64,000 nucleotides of DNA from Xylocopa sonorina (lineage: Eukaryota; Arthropoda; Insecta; Hymenoptera; Apidae), in contig NC_135195.1 of assembly GCF_050948175.1 (NCBI RefSeq), positions 1,977,001-2,041,000 of the forward strand, read 5' to 3'. The position numbers and the translations under genes were made by a program. The notes beneath the pieces were generated by a model, which was not told the origin of the DNA, searched no databases, and saw only the letters and a program-made list of their open reading frames with translations. Shown one piece after another: positions 24,441 through 37,780 of the stretch (position 1 is its first letter; each line of letters starts with the position of its first letter).

Positions 24441-25370
24441 TAGTGCGGTGTGTTACGTTTGAAAAAGTTTCATGAAAATTTCGGGGGAGAGCCAGTGATA
24501 GTCTTGATATTCATTTACAACGAGGCTACATTATAAATGCAGCCGAAAATTCTTTAGCAATTTATGAAATCTATGTATATCTCCATTCGAGTCCAAGTTC
24601 GTTGAACAGTAAACATAGAACCTTAAGAATGGAGAGTTAGAAGTACAGGCTTTCCTCCCTTTACGGTTGTAATCTATGTATTCTTGCATTTATATAACTT
24701 ATAAGACTCATTGATTGATAATTGATAGCTTCTGGTATTTAAAAAGAAAAAATTGTTTAGTTAATTTGGAAATATATCAATAAGTTTCTATATCAACCAT
24801 AGATAGCTAAGCAAGGAGTCATGAAATGTCTGTTGCGTAAGATAAATACTGTACTATCCAATCTTTCTGCAAAAAGAATGATTAAACATCAATTGAATTC
24901 GTACACTCAAAGAGTCAAATTGAAACACAGATAATTTATTAAAGGTACGGCGTCGCGAGACTAAATTGAAATAAGTGGAGAATTCATGGTCGATGTGTCA
25001 TCGCCGGGTCATGATGAGTCTCGATCACTTTCGGTGCACAGCAATGCGACCGTTACGAACACCAGAGTGTGTCAAATACCGGGGCTGATTGTATCACGAA
25101 GCAATACGTTACGTCAGGACGTAGCGTGGATAGGGTGGCGTGCGGTGAACCTAGTTCAAGGGTTGCTTCCTACCGGTGCGGTGCCAGTTGTTCCGCAGCC
25201 TGCTGCAATATCGTGTCCCGAAATCTAAATCAGCACTCGTCATCGTGATCAACGTTAGCCTAACTACGCCGCGTCGCGAACGCCTTTTGCAATTGAACCG
25301 TCCTCGACTTCGAGATACGCACCGTTTAAACCTGCGCGCTCTCTTTTCACTTGCAAATAACAATTATTAG
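24441..25370. other. AT-rich then GC island with ATG-initiated frame at 24986-25228
   Basis: The plus-strand frame 24986-25228 has a real ATG, 80 codons and an even residue mix (starts MVDVSSPGHDESRSLSVHSN). It lies in a GC-rich island and matches no family I know. The island also contains the 17-mer shared with 4782-4798. A short exon, a small peptide gene or non-coding conserved DNA are all possible. Confidence 0.25.
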
Positions 25371-27540
25371 CCGATGTCGTTTAGTCTCAACTGTTATACT
25401 TGTGCATTATTTTAGAGCCTATTTGGTCAATTACTATTTTATACAACAGTTCAGGAAGGAAGATGATAGAAAAGGGTAGAATCAAAATAGAAACGAAGAT
25501 TTTAAGACTCGAGAGGATTTGATCAACAAACATGAATGAATGAATGGTGGCCTAGTACAAACGAAATGTTGAAAGAAACATAGAAGGCAAAAATTGTGGG
25601 AGAAATATTAAAAAAGTAGAGAATCACCGAAATGCGATTGCATGGGGTCTAACGGGAACTTGGTCATCGAGTTAGATAGAACGGAATGAATTAGAGGATA
25701 AAGATAGGATGATAATAGATTCATGACTGTTATATAACTATAATGAATGGATACCAAAGGTGCGTCCAGTGCTTACAGTAAATGCATTTAAATTCCTATG
25801 ATTTCCAATTAAGGAATTTAACATTTTTGTTGAATAATACACTGAATTTAAGCTAAATAAAAGGATTAGCTGTGTTTGACCTTGGGTGTCAATGTCGGCC
25901 ATTTTATTTTCACTTTAATCGTATAACAAAGATAAAATGATATAATAAGAAATAATCGGAGGTTTGCTTATTTCATTATATTTGAAATATATTTGAAAAC
26001 GTGGTTATTAAATATATTTCATCCTATAAAACGACAATTTATTTTATTATTAAATATTTGATCAATCTAAAATTCTACATATTCAATTGTTACAATTACA
26101 GTTGTAATTGAATTATGCAAAAATAGTAATTAAACTAAAATGTCGACTAATTGTGCAAATAAACAATTAGAATTATATATTTCTGTAATAAATTGGTACA
26201 AAAATCAAGTTATAAAACGTGTATTTTTAACTACAAGTAGAAATAAACACTGATAAATTTTTACAAATAAACCTTCGTACATACAAAATAACTTTTTGGA
26301 AATTCCACTTAATAAATCTAACGAAGATTGATAATTACTAATGTTGTAGTCTTTGAATGCAATATTAATGGTATAAATAATTAAGAAACGAGAATTGACA
26401 TGAAAAATGATTATTCAACTTCCTTATTTAATAAAGTATTGGAATAACTTTTCTTCCACGACAATATCAAAGTATATAATCGAGAAAAGGTCGGGATGAA
26501 AGCTCGCTGTCTCGAGTGTCAATTACTTCAGACTCTTCGTCATTTATCCAAGGTTTGAATATCGCGACACTAAGCGTTTTTCGTAATTTACGTTGGCAGT
26601 TCGCGCGCGGTGGGAATCTTACGCCGATTACAGTTCTCATTTCGTTCGGAATACATTTCGAAATATTTCACACAATTTACGGAGACGTGTGGAAATTGTG
26701 GTTTTAAGGATTGCAGTAATAACGCTGCGAACAGCTGTTTCAACAATTCCACCGTTTAATATTTAATTCCTTTTGTCGAGTGTTAAAGAGAACGGAGTCT
26801 CCCATTTTGCTTTATGAACTCGTACGTCCGGTCGTTACAAACGCCTCGCTCTTATGGCATAATGAAACAGTCGTTTAACGCTGTATACGACAAAATACAG
26901 GTTCCCCAGTGAATTATTCTGAAACGTTTTAATCAAAGTGTGTCGATGTAAAAATATAACTGCAAAGTTCGTTATCCTAACTGAGGATTTGAAGCAAACT
27001 TCTCGAAAAAGTAACATTTTTTTTACGGCATTTTGTCATCTATCATTGATAGTTTTCAAAACAGAGTTACTAAATTTTTGCGAGCGATACAAAATATTAC
27101 ATGTTGCATATACTATATGCAAAAGTTTTGTAAAATAGTGCAAAATACGTACAAATCGATAAGGTGTAAATTACGGTGTAAATTAGAAACACAGTGTGAC
27201 ATACTTCGCCAAAATTGATTAATCATATATTTAATACACTAATATTTATGGTAAATTTCAATTGTAACATGCTATACAATTTATATTTCCGTCTTTCATA
27301 ATTCGTCAAATATTAGTGTACAGCGCGCAAGCAATTGTTATCAAAGCAATCGTTGTTCAATGCAGTTACGGGCTTCTCGCATAAAAAATGAAAACGTTCG
27401 GAATCGTATTCACATATGTACATATAATACCTATATCCAGCAGCGAACTCTGATTACAGCTGACGGTGCGCAGCTTTGATAATTACTAATTACATATTAT
27501 ATCGTAATTTCGATCACTGTCGTATTCGCTCTCGAAAAAC
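25371..27540. other. AT-rich sequence; GC-richer patch near 26.56-26.86 kb
   Basis: No shared repeat or credible exon. Confidence 0.5.
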
Positions 27541-28250
27541 GCTAACAAATTGAATCTTGAAAAACAACGTTCAAACATGGTGGACAACAAACGTTAGCCG
27601 ACGAATCCCTCTCCATTGAACGTAAATCCCGAAATAAAAATTGTCCAAGTAAAATCTCTCTATTCCTGGTCCTTGTTATCGGTACTCTAGTTTCTTGGTT
27701 TGATTCTTTTTTTTTCTTTTCCAACGGCAATAATCAATGGGCGGAAAAAATTTGGGTAAAATTCAGCTGGAAATTTTCGCCGAGGGGGAATCGCAATTTC
27801 GAGGCAAGTCGAGCGTAACGGCTCGAAACAGCGGAATCCGCGCGGCGATTAAGCTGAAAGCACGCATTCCCAGATAAATTTTCCAGGCACGGCGGTCTAC
27901 CGGCGTTTAAGGGGTAAATTAAGTTAAACGCGGCAGAATTAATTACTCGCGTGGGTCTTTTCGCGTGAGCCCTCGCATCGCGGCCTTCCGCGGCCTTCTC
28001 CCTTCGTGCGACTTGCAAATATTTTCGCCGACGCGCTGAACTTCGGTGACGCGTTATCACCCTGTTCCGGTTGATAATGCGATCAACCTGTGCATTTCGC
28101 CGGAAAAATATGCGGTTTCGTGCGACGCTGCCGGAGGAAACGCTGATTGCGATAGCGTGACCCCGTTTTTTCATCCACTTATGGAGCTGTGCGCCATATC
28201 TAGGCTGTTCGCATCTTTACTTCCTTGCTAGAGTTAATAAGCGCTAAGGA
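27541..28250. other. GC-rich island
   Basis: One of the strongest islands, dense in CpG, with a duplicated 10-mer CGCGGCCTTC (near 27976-27998). The minus strand is open for 146 codons (28174-27734), but the product is dominated by Arg, Asn and Ala, as expected from GC-rich non-coding DNA read on one strand. Confidence 0.4.
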
Positions 28251-30000
28251 ATTTAGTGAACATTTTTTTTTCTTTTTTTACTCTAGTTTGTGGTTTAATT
28301 GCGCTGTGGTCATCAAAATTTGTTCAATTTCCGTATATTCTTCTTTTAAACATTTACTGAAATATGAATGTAAAAATTCATCTGCATAGTTACAGATTAA
28401 AAAACGCAAGCTTTGTATATTTGTTTGGAAACTAGAAAGTTTCTCGAAGAAATATAGAAGAAGTCTGTAAAAGGATTAAAATGGGCCCAGAATGCAGCTC
28501 GTTTACATAATATTTCATCGTTTTTGCAAATTTTTGTTACTTAAATATTAAATTTATAATGCAAGAGAAACTATACACTGCTTTCAAGGATTTTATTAGT
28601 TTAGTAGTTGTTACCATGCTATGAACTTCGGTGGCACTTTCTATCCATTCTTCTTGCCCTCAGGAAGAACGTTGAATACTTAATTGGCACTTCAATCGTT
28701 TGGCAGTCCGCTTTCAATAGAAACTGATGCTTGTAAACTTAATCTTTGTCTCCGAACTAAACAAGCTACGAATAACCTGATATTGGCGTGAAATTTGCGC
28801 TTGTAAAGATTAGTGGCGCCACTTGACTGGCGTCAGTTTTGATGCGTTTGGAAACGTGTCAATTCAACTGGCGCCACATGACTGGTACCATCAATCATTA
28901 CGACAGCTAAGTAAAAGACAGGTATACTTCTTGGTGGTATTCAATTAATGCACTCTTAAAAATCTTTATAAATAACAAACCATCTTCGGTGAATTCGGAA
29001 ATACGAGGTAGTCTAACGAAAATTCTTACAGCTGTATTTGACATTCAAATGATATTACAGAATGTGGTTGTTAAAGACACTTCGATTTTTATAAGCTTCC
29101 GGATTTGATGTCATTTTTTTTTTTTATTTATTTAAAACTGATATGGGAATACTTTTAGATGATCAAACAACTACGCTAACGCGTAAAATTCTTCTGAATA
29201 TTTTGGTTAATTTCTTATAATAGTATATAAATGATATTAAAAGTGACAATTAATGGTAGTATTTGTTAATTTTGTATGAGTTCTAAAGAAGCTGTCAGGT
29301 CTTTACGAAAGACTTATTCATAGTTCACTAAAACGCAATATGTAGTTTGTTGGTGTACTGGTGAAATTCATGTAGGTACCATTATATTCTTATGCATCGT
29401 ACATAAAACTTGTTGAACCTTAACCACGCTATACTCAACCCCTTGCTACACGTCCATACATAACACTTGTAGCAGAGGTTAAAAGTAAAGCGAGATTTCA
29501 GAATTCAGACCAGGAAGGTCTAATTTAACAACGCCTTTTCAAATTCAAAGGAACAAAGTGTGTTCCATACTAGTCCATGCGAAGTTTTACATTCTCATCT
29601 ACAGATGCTTGAAAGAGATGCTTTTAGCAATTAAAATTGTTTCAATTTAAAAGTCGAAAAACTATGTACAAAAATTGTGAAGAAAGTAATATCACGATTA
29701 AATACCAAATTAAAAAAAAAATTAAGAAGAGATAGAGAACATCAAACACATTTACGTATTATAGATAATATATAATGTAGTATAGGTAAATATGGATCGA
29801 AAATCCCAATTCAAGGCACGAAGGACCGACGCAGCCAATTTTTTGCACATTCAAAATACAAAGCACAACTCGAATTGGGGCTGTCTCAAAGAGGAATAAA
29901 AAATTCTCGTTTAAAACGGCTTCAAAGAATGTCTTTGTTGATAACGAAAATTGCCTTGGTTCGAAAATTGCGAACAATATAGGAGAATCGTGCAGAACAT
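28251..30000. other. AT-rich sequence with a TGGCGCCA direct repeat
   Basis: Apart from the direct repeat at 28814-28890 (listed separately), no feature is visible. Confidence 0.5.
28814..28890. repeat. Direct repeat of a 22-bp TGGCGCCA-containing word
   Basis: TGGCGCCACTTGACTGGCGTCA (28814-28835) and its near copy at 28869-28890 differ at only a few positions and lie 55 bp apart, start to start. Each begins with the 8-bp palindrome TGGCGCCA. The pair stands out in AT-rich DNA and could be a binding-site pair or a small duplication. Confidence 0.7.
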
Positions 30001-30440
30001 TATGCTATCGCGATGAAATGCCAATTACCGAGGAATCAGGGAGAAGCGGAGCTTTAGCCATGGTAGATTATTAATTACACGGTCCGCGAGGCGGATTTTC
30101 CTATCCGCGCGATTCTAATGACCCAATTTTTCTGTCGTCGTGCACGTAGCCGGGAACCGATTCCAATTTTTCTGGTGGTAGCTGACATTAACCGCGTTAC
30201 CATGCTCCCACCACGCTCGTAATTCTCAAGGGAAATGATTAATCCATGCAACCTTCTGTCGGCACAGCCTGAGCGCCGGTGACGGGCACAAAGACTCCGC
30301 GCACCCAACGGGCCTTTCGAGCACCCACTCACCCATTCCGAATTCCTTTTGATCACCCTCCCAAAACCACTCCCAGTGCAATCCTTCCCCATTGCTGATC
30401 TTTCTGCTTCCCTTTACCACGGTCTTTTTCTTTTTTTCAA
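30001..30440. other. GC-rich island
   Basis: Minus-strand frames (30392-30075, 30420-30226) overlap each other and show no known domain. Confidence 0.4.
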
Positions 30441-31200
30441 TCCGATTATAGGCCGCTACTCAATTGTGGACGTCGATCTTTTAGAGAATAACGATTAATA
30501 CTTTTCTGTCGGTACAAATTTTATTATTTACAACAATAATTAATGGTAATTGAAGACTGTAACTGCTATAATAATTTTTGTTTAAATGATTTTGGTTAAG
30601 AGAAATTGTCATAGGTGATTAAATTTGTTGATTATTGGTAACGATAAATAACGATCGATGATGATGGAAATTATATTTAGTTACGGATAACTGTTATTCG
30701 CGGTTGTAACACAAAAATGTTTTTCATTCTTAATAAATGTTATCGATGCAGAAAATTGGTTTCGATTGCAAATTGCTATTATCGATAACAGAGAGTGTTT
30801 TTTTGTTTTGTTTTAAATCACCATTATCGATGACGCGAGTTTTACTTTAATTACTGATAACCAGTATAAATGACAGCAATTTTAATTTGCTCACTTTCGA
30901 CCATCGCTAATTTTAATTAGTATTAATATAAGGCTAATAGTTGTAATTATATTATACAATAGAATATATAACATATCCTGACTTATCTAATTCTTTAACT
31001 GAGCAAAAATCAATTGAATACGAATAATATTATCAATCGAATTACTTTGAAAATTGTTCACAGATTTTAAATTACAAAGTAACATAATTGATATTTGATT
31101 GAACCTATCTGCGATAACTTATGGTAGCTTTTTGTTATCTTAATTAGCTACCTTTCCTAAGACACAATTATTTTATTTGTCTAAGTACAACAAGAACGAG
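30441..31200. other. AT-rich sequence with clustered TATCGAT words
   Basis: TATCGATG/TATCGATA words occur at 30741, 30780 and 30825, with related ATCGATG at 30653. They resemble the DREF-type element TATCGATA known from Drosophila promoters. No transcription unit is visible beside them. Confidence 0.35.
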
Positions 31201-31208
31201 AATTTAAT

Positions 31209-31439
31209 TCAATAGTGAATAAATAGTACTTTCGTACGACACACGAATCTACCGTCTCTCACTTTTTTTACGCGACCCATGATCCCCGGGGAAATTACTT
31301 TAAATTCGTTAGAGACAGAATTTTGAGCTTCATTTATCACGAACGTATCGTCAGGAATCTGAATCCATAAGTTTGCTGGATGAAGTGTCAATGGCTCGTG
31401 GGTTTTGTCGTAGTACGTAAACTCAAGAATATAGAACAC
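31209..31439 (-). other. Possible exon or decayed coding fragment, function unknown
   Basis: The minus frame reads ...THEPLTLHPANLWIQIPDDT... and on to ...VSNEFKVISPGIMGRV..., ending FIHY and TGA. The residue mix looks like a folded protein rather than AT-rich noise, and an acceptor-like CTCCCTAACACAG lies just upstream on the minus strand (near 31455). However the frame has a stop between that site and the open part, so the exon is not well formed. I recognise no family. Confidence 0.2.
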
Positions 31440-33517
31440 CTATTTCATTTCTGTGTTAGGGAGATCTCGAATAGCTGTATATACAAATTTTATGCCCAAT
31501 ATCGTACGGTCTACTGTATGAACAGAAATTGTTTTAAAGCAGGTAAAAAGATAGCGATGCCACAATTGGAGTAGGACTATTTTAGGAAAAAATGTCGAGG
31601 AACCCCTACACTTGATTATACTTGGTTTAATACAAATAGCACTAAAAATTAACAGTTCAGCCTTCCGAATATTTTTCCATATACTATATTTCTTTCTTAA
31701 CAGAATAAAATATTGTAAAACCAACGAACAATAAAATTCCAAACTTAAATTAAAAATAGAATAATTAAATATGTTATGATTCACAAATAACATATAAGTA
31801 TTTTGAATGATACAGATATGTAGGATTCGAAGGCGAAACTGGGAAAAAAAATTGACAAATGTAAGAAATATCGGATAGCAGGGTGTATGAACAGCCGAAA
31901 AGGTCCTTGTGCATTTGTATACTGCATCGTCCATCTCTGAGGACTTGCCTAAACATGCGGTTGGGCCATGGCGTTGGAAGTGTTCTTGCGGACTAATACG
32001 AACGGCCTAAAAAGGCATTATGGTACGAACCCTCATGGTGAGAACAACTCGAATAAAGTATTTTTCAGAATGACGCCTGTGTGTATAAATTATTTAACCA
32101 ATAATAATATTCGAAATTGTCTTGCAATTTCTTACACAAAAGGACAGTTTATTAGGAATTATACACATGAATACATAGAAACATTTGACGGCATGGCTTT
32201 TCGCGATCTGGTCTTGACAAAACACATTGTTTTATTCACCAAAGAAAACGCGTGACGCAAAACGTCTCGAAAAGCACTATTCCCGCGGATATGTACGGAT
32301 AAGCGAAAAACCGACGAGAGAGCTGTGTGAAGTGCGTCTACGCGGAAGACATGTGAATGTGTGAATAGTTTAAAAAATGCACGCGGCATTACGAATAAAT
32401 AAAAGTAAGTAATTTGTAATTAATACATTAACTTTCTTAAATCGGATTCTACAGGTATCACTGATTCAAAAGGAAACTCTATTTATTTTAAATACGTGAA
32501 GTAGACATTGCTGCTTGCAATAAGTTCGTGTATAAAGGATATAGATGGACCGTACAGAAGGTGTCGAATAATTGTATCTATTATGAATTCAGTTGAATGG
32601 ATAAAAACGCAATCGAGCGCGTCCGAGCCGCCTCGGGGTGAAAGCAGGCGTAGCAGGGCACGCGAAGCGCGAATGGGAAGTACGTCATGCCGTGGGGAAA
32701 CAATAGGTAGATTAACCCGAGACAAGGGTACGGGTGAACGAGGCACCCCGTACGTAGCTAAACACGGACAGCCACTTCGAACGGAAACTCCAGGTCGTTT
32801 TCGCGGAATGGGAACGTGTAACGAGGAAAACTACCTGACGCCGCGAATGGATTTACTTAGAGACGAGCAACGAGCGAGAGGAGACCGAGTTTCCTACGTG
32901 TTTTGGATGATTTCCCGTTCTCGCGTTCAAATTCTAATAAGTTCTAATTGATTTTTCTCTAATTTCCTCGAATTTTTTTTTTTCTTTTTTTTTGCATTTC
33001 CTGGCGAAAATTGCGATACAATTTATTGTTGGATCGAAAAAGTATCTTGATTGTTCATATTTGTTTCTAGGGAAGGATATTTGCTTCTCGCTTACTGTTT
33101 CTATTTCGATATGGAAGAGATAATGTGATCGAGCGGAATGCTAATTATGCGTATTATGTTTATAATCGAGTTAAGGCATTAAATTTCTTTACAAGTAATT
33201 GCAAATAATAAATAATAAAGATCTTTAAAAATTCGAAGGCGACCTTTAAGGCCCTGTATTTAGAAAAATTAATGAAGGAAAAAGATAAGGTATAATTAGG
33301 AGTCCATAAACATCGCAACGCAGAATTTTAGGAACTCATGAAAGAAAATTGACAAATTCATAGTTAGAAAATTATTAATACACTCCAAAGTGATTTATTT
33401 CGAAAATACGTTATTAGTTCATTTATGTACTTTCAAAAGTAGTGTTTAATGAATTGTGTGCATATCTATGGTAAAAATATTTACTCAATCCTCGTAATAG
33501 ATTAGTATCCAATAATC
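31440..33517. other. No gene seen; GC-rich island at 32.26-32.90 kb
   Basis: The 164-codon minus frame at 31934-31440 is dominated by Phe, Ile, Tyr and Leu and has no motif; the 147-codon plus frame at 32508-32951 is Arg/Ser-rich within the island. Both look like composition effects. A T-rich tract lies at 32972-32996. Confidence 0.45.
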
Positions 33518-33522
33518 GTGAT

Positions 33523-34117
33523 TGTTAAGACCCGTAAAATTTTATTTTTTTCTGAAATATAGCCTAAAGCAAAGGGAGCTAGGCCCGCTAATTCCGTCCT
33601 TTGGAGATTGTCGAATATATAGCCACATTTGGCAAACAGCTGTCCGGAGCAGGAATAATATTAGTTAATTATTCTTTACTGCATATACCTACTAAAGGTC
33701 TTATTGGCTGCTACGGTCAAGATTAGGACACGCGGGTAAGTCTCGGTATCTGCGGGTGACCGATGGTTTGGGGCGGTTACTTTATCAGAATTTTCATTAA
33801 CCAATAATCTTCGACAGTCGTTTCCCTCACCAAATTTCGTATAATATCCACTGACGAATCCGCATGTCCTAGTTACAAAATACACCCACCGGCGAACCTT
33901 TATAAGATCTCGTCATCCATAGGAAAGAGAGTTAAAAACATACGAAACATCATAAAGGCACACGTACCAAATTGCTTGTCGAATGTTTCATCAATTACTA
34001 CACTCCCAAAAATTACCGAAATATAACTTATAAGAAATACAAGTCGTTGAGGATTATTTTCTATCACAGTTAATTCCTGAACCACACCAACGTTAAATTA
34101 AACGTTGGCAATTAACA
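33523..34117 (+). mobile_element. Solo LTR, copy 3 (uninterrupted reference copy)
   Basis: Starts TGTTAAGACCC and ends GGCAATTAACA. The exact 5-bp duplication GTGAT flanks it (33518-33522 and 34118-34122). At 595 bp it is the cleanest copy. Landmarks are CCACATTTGGCAAACAGC, the block around GGTTTGGGGCGGTTAC, ACCCACCGGCG, a TATA-like TTTATAAG (33899-33906) about two thirds in, and ACTACACTCCC in the presumed R-U5 part. No primer-binding site or internal region follows, so it is a solo LTR. Confidence 0.88.
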
Positions 34118-35850
34118 GTGATGGTGTTGGAAATCATTGCCCCGTGGGAAACGATATAACTGATTTACACCTAACGTCAGTGTATTTCGTAATAGGTATT
34201 CGCCATTACACGTCGACAAGTGCAAAGTTTCCTACTTCATCGTAGATAGACACCTCCACACCATAATGTATTCATTACCGTGTTTCTCCATAGAAATCTG
34301 TTTCCATCAGAACTGAATACGCTGAATTTATTCTTATCAGGGAATATTCTTGGTTTCTGGAACTCCATTGGCTTATTTATAGTGAGTCACGGAAATATTC
34401 TGATACCAACGTAATTTTGTTATACTTACTATAGATGAGGATATTTTAGAAACAGAAAGTGTGCCAATATTTTCGTTCTACCTTCTGTACAAGAGGCAGA
34501 ATTTTATAGAATTCATGTGAAAAACTGTTGCAAATTACGATAGGCTTGTGCCGTTTATTTTTTCCCTGAATACCAGATGCATTTGAATAAATTATATATA
34601 AAATATTACCAGGTCGAAATTACTAGCTTCGTCCTCAATTTCACATTTAAGTATCAAATTCCCGTTTAAAATTCTTAACCGATTTCATATATATTAATTT
34701 CTGTTACAAAGTAAATATTTTCCATCGCGTACTGTCCTTTTATTATTAATATTCCGCTTCGATAGATCACCATATTTAAAGCGATTTGCGAACTGTTTCA
34801 GCTTCAAGCGGATTACCTGTTGAAAGCAAAATTTTATTTATACATACTCGAGAACGTTATTTATGCTCCATAAACTGAAGTAAAACAGTGCGCACATGAA
34901 TAAAACTTCTATTCGTTCAATTTTTTCGATAGAAACCACTGTTTGCTTTGCTCTATCGTTTCGCATCTCGTAGAATTCGAATAATAAGCGCTCAGTCGAA
35001 AATGAAAACATACTTTCTGTTTAACCTTTCACAATAACACGAACAGGCAGTCGTTTTAGATCTAATTCGATAATCGAATACGAAATTCATTTGAAGTTTC
35101 TTCACGTTTGCAGTGAAAGAGGAGGAGTACCCGCTGAAATCTTAGGGTAGATCACTCGAAGGATCAGTTGAAGGTTCGATCAATTTCACGAGCACACAGC
35201 TTACGTTTCCGAGCACTACCCGCAGGAAACGATACCTAGAGAAAATGTAAATTTGTCTTGAAGTTTTGTGTCCTCCCTTGCCGCACAAGCTCGGAGAGTT
35301 TGCTCAACATCTGTACTCCTCTTATCGTACCGTCCAATTTTAAAAGCATACACTTTAGTCCTGTACAGCGTTTTACTCATTCAACGTTCTATATGTGAAG
35401 CGTCCTTTTGATCTATGGAATTTTATATGACACGTAGCTTTTTTTCAAAACAGAATTGAATCGCTGAAAACAATTTCCATATGAATTTATATGGTTTTCC
35501 ATTTTATTAAAATCTTCGATTCTAGAATTAAACAATTTTTTAAATGCCTTAAAAATAGCCATTATGAATCATAAGAATTATCGTCCTCGAATAAATTGTT
35601 AGATAGTCGTTGAATTCTAATATACCTAGAATGTAATCATTAATTTTACTCTGTAACATATGATATTATAACAATCCGTACACCGATACTCCATTTCTTT
35701 TGGAATGAAGAAAATTGCAAAAAAATAATGTGACGAATTGAAAACGAACAAATTTCAAGAATCACGTCAAGATTAATCTCTGAGGAACCACAGTACGTAA
35801 CAGATAAAATTGTGAGGTTCGAGTGAAAACGACCAAAGACGCGATATCAT
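34118..35850. other. AT-rich sequence, no gene seen
   Basis: A modest GC rise at 35100-35300 holds no recognisable frame. A T-loop-like GGTTCGATCAATTTC at 35172 has no cloverleaf around it. Confidence 0.5.
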
Positions 35851-36340
35851 TTTCCAACATAAAAGCAGGATAGAAATGCAATTACTGGATCGCAATCTTT
35901 TTCCACTTTCGAGCAATTACCACGGGCCAATCGGCGGTGGCTGGCTCCGAGCCGCAAAAAGGATCGCGGAATTTGCTGACGGTGGCGTAATTAGGTGTAG
36001 TCATAATCCTGAGGAAGAACGATGTCGTTCGCGGGGGGTCGAAATTGGAATTCCAGCCGCGGGCTTCTTCGTTGCTCGATCCGTGACGGTATTTCAATAA
36101 ACCTTCCCTCGACCTAAACCTATTGATTTCGCGCGATCGACCACCGCGGTGCACCTGTCTCAGCTTCGTAATCGTCAAACGCATCGAACAATTACCGAAT
36201 CGCAATGCTATTTTCAATCACCAATTGGACGTTCAATATGCTCCAACCGAAAAATTATCATTTTTCTGTGTGACACGTACTCGATATGCGCGGCATTCAT
36301 TTCGATGCACGTTACGTGGTTCTGACAAGTCTATTGAATT
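35851..36340. other. GC-rich island
   Basis: CpG-rich, open on both strands in overlapping frames without known motifs. Confidence 0.4.
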
Positions 36341-37780
36341 CTTTTAACGCCCATATCAACTTGCACATTCTAGCGGTACGTAAAGTAGTGATTTGTAAAT
36401 AGATGTACCAAACGGTTGTCTCTTTCACAAACGAATTGTATAATTACAAGTCTTTTATCATTATTCTTTAAATCAGAAATGAACTTGTTAGTAATTAGAA
36501 GAACGCAGAAATACGTGTACAATATTGTACATCGTTAATAAAGATATAAACAGGTGCAACATACAGCATATTTTAGATACCACTACTGCTGCACGAGAAA
36601 AGTTACTTTTTATGAGAATATTTTAGAATACTGTTAATTGTTATTTACTTCAGCAGTATACTTTTGTAGATTTAATTATTAGATTGTAATTGTGCTATTA
36701 AAACCATACAATATAATAAATAACATTAAACACGCAAATGTAAAAGAAATATACATATAAAATTGTTCGTCTTTATATACATTTTACAATTATGCTATAA
36801 ATTAATTGTGAAAACCAGAATAACAGAGAAAGCTTCTATTTTCTATACATAAATTAATTCATTGGTTCTCAAATACAGAATTAATACTGGCAATAATTTC
36901 TTCCAATAAAAAGAAATTTCACGAGAAAGACAAACACATTTTTGTATATCTTTGATAAATAGATAATCTGAATAAAATTCAATTCCAAGTCTCTTATCCA
37001 GCAAGCATTTGTAACGTAACACTGTTCCTTTAACCGGTAAAACGTGTCACTATAAAATTAAACTTTATCCACGGCTAATTAATATTACAATCGACATAAT
37101 CAACGACCTCGCCGTGTCGTTGGTTAATCGAAGATAACGAATCGTCGATCGTGGAACTTTTTGCTGCGTGGCAATTCCTTCGCTGCAGGGTACGCGCAAC
37201 TTGCCTCGAAACGATCTATAATCTCCAATACTTTCAGCGATATGCTAATTCCCGTGAAACAGAAGAGTAAGCAATTAAAGTTTTAACGAGAAAAGATAAC
37301 CGCGTTGCTTGCTTCTTCAATTTTCTTCAAAATCGATTATACAGGCATATTAATTTCACGTGGAAAAGCTATTTTTTTTCTTATATTTATTATTGAAATG
37401 ATATTAAAAGTGGCAGATGATAAAAATAATAATATAAACATATTACACCTGAAATTAAATTTCGAACTTTGAACGTACATGTAATTAAATCATTTTGCTT
37501 CATTCAATTCTCTTCTTATTTTTTGTAAAGTAAAACAGTTATATAGAAATCCAAGAACTGAAACAAAGCTGTTATAGCACTCTTAGTCCACAAAATTAAC
37601 CTAAAAGTCTGTAACCGTCAGCGGTGTAAATTGAACAATGGATACGTCATTACTAACTACACATAAGTCTTATAAATATATTTGTTAATCGATCTGCACA
37701 TTTTTGTAAAAAAACATCACATCCACGTTTCTCTGGTGTCGATTGCATTAACAGAATTCTACTTTCTCAAAGCTTTTAAT
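36341..37780. other. AT-rich sequence; small GC patch at 37.09-37.22 kb
   Basis: No feature seen. Confidence 0.5.

Noticed and set aside
29005..29012. let-7 seed-like GAGGTAGT
   Set aside because: Similarity ends after eight bases and no hairpin surrounds it.
31440..31934. 164-codon minus-strand open frame, the longest in the window
   Set aside because: Dominated by Phe, Ile, Leu and Tyr, as expected from AT-rich DNA; no domain, no splice support.
32508..32951. 147-codon plus-strand frame
   Set aside because: Arg/Ser/Gly-rich product of a GC-rich island with no recognisable motif.
35160..35195. tRNA T-loop-like GGTTCGATC
   Set aside because: No D-arm, anticodon arm or acceptor stem can be drawn around it.
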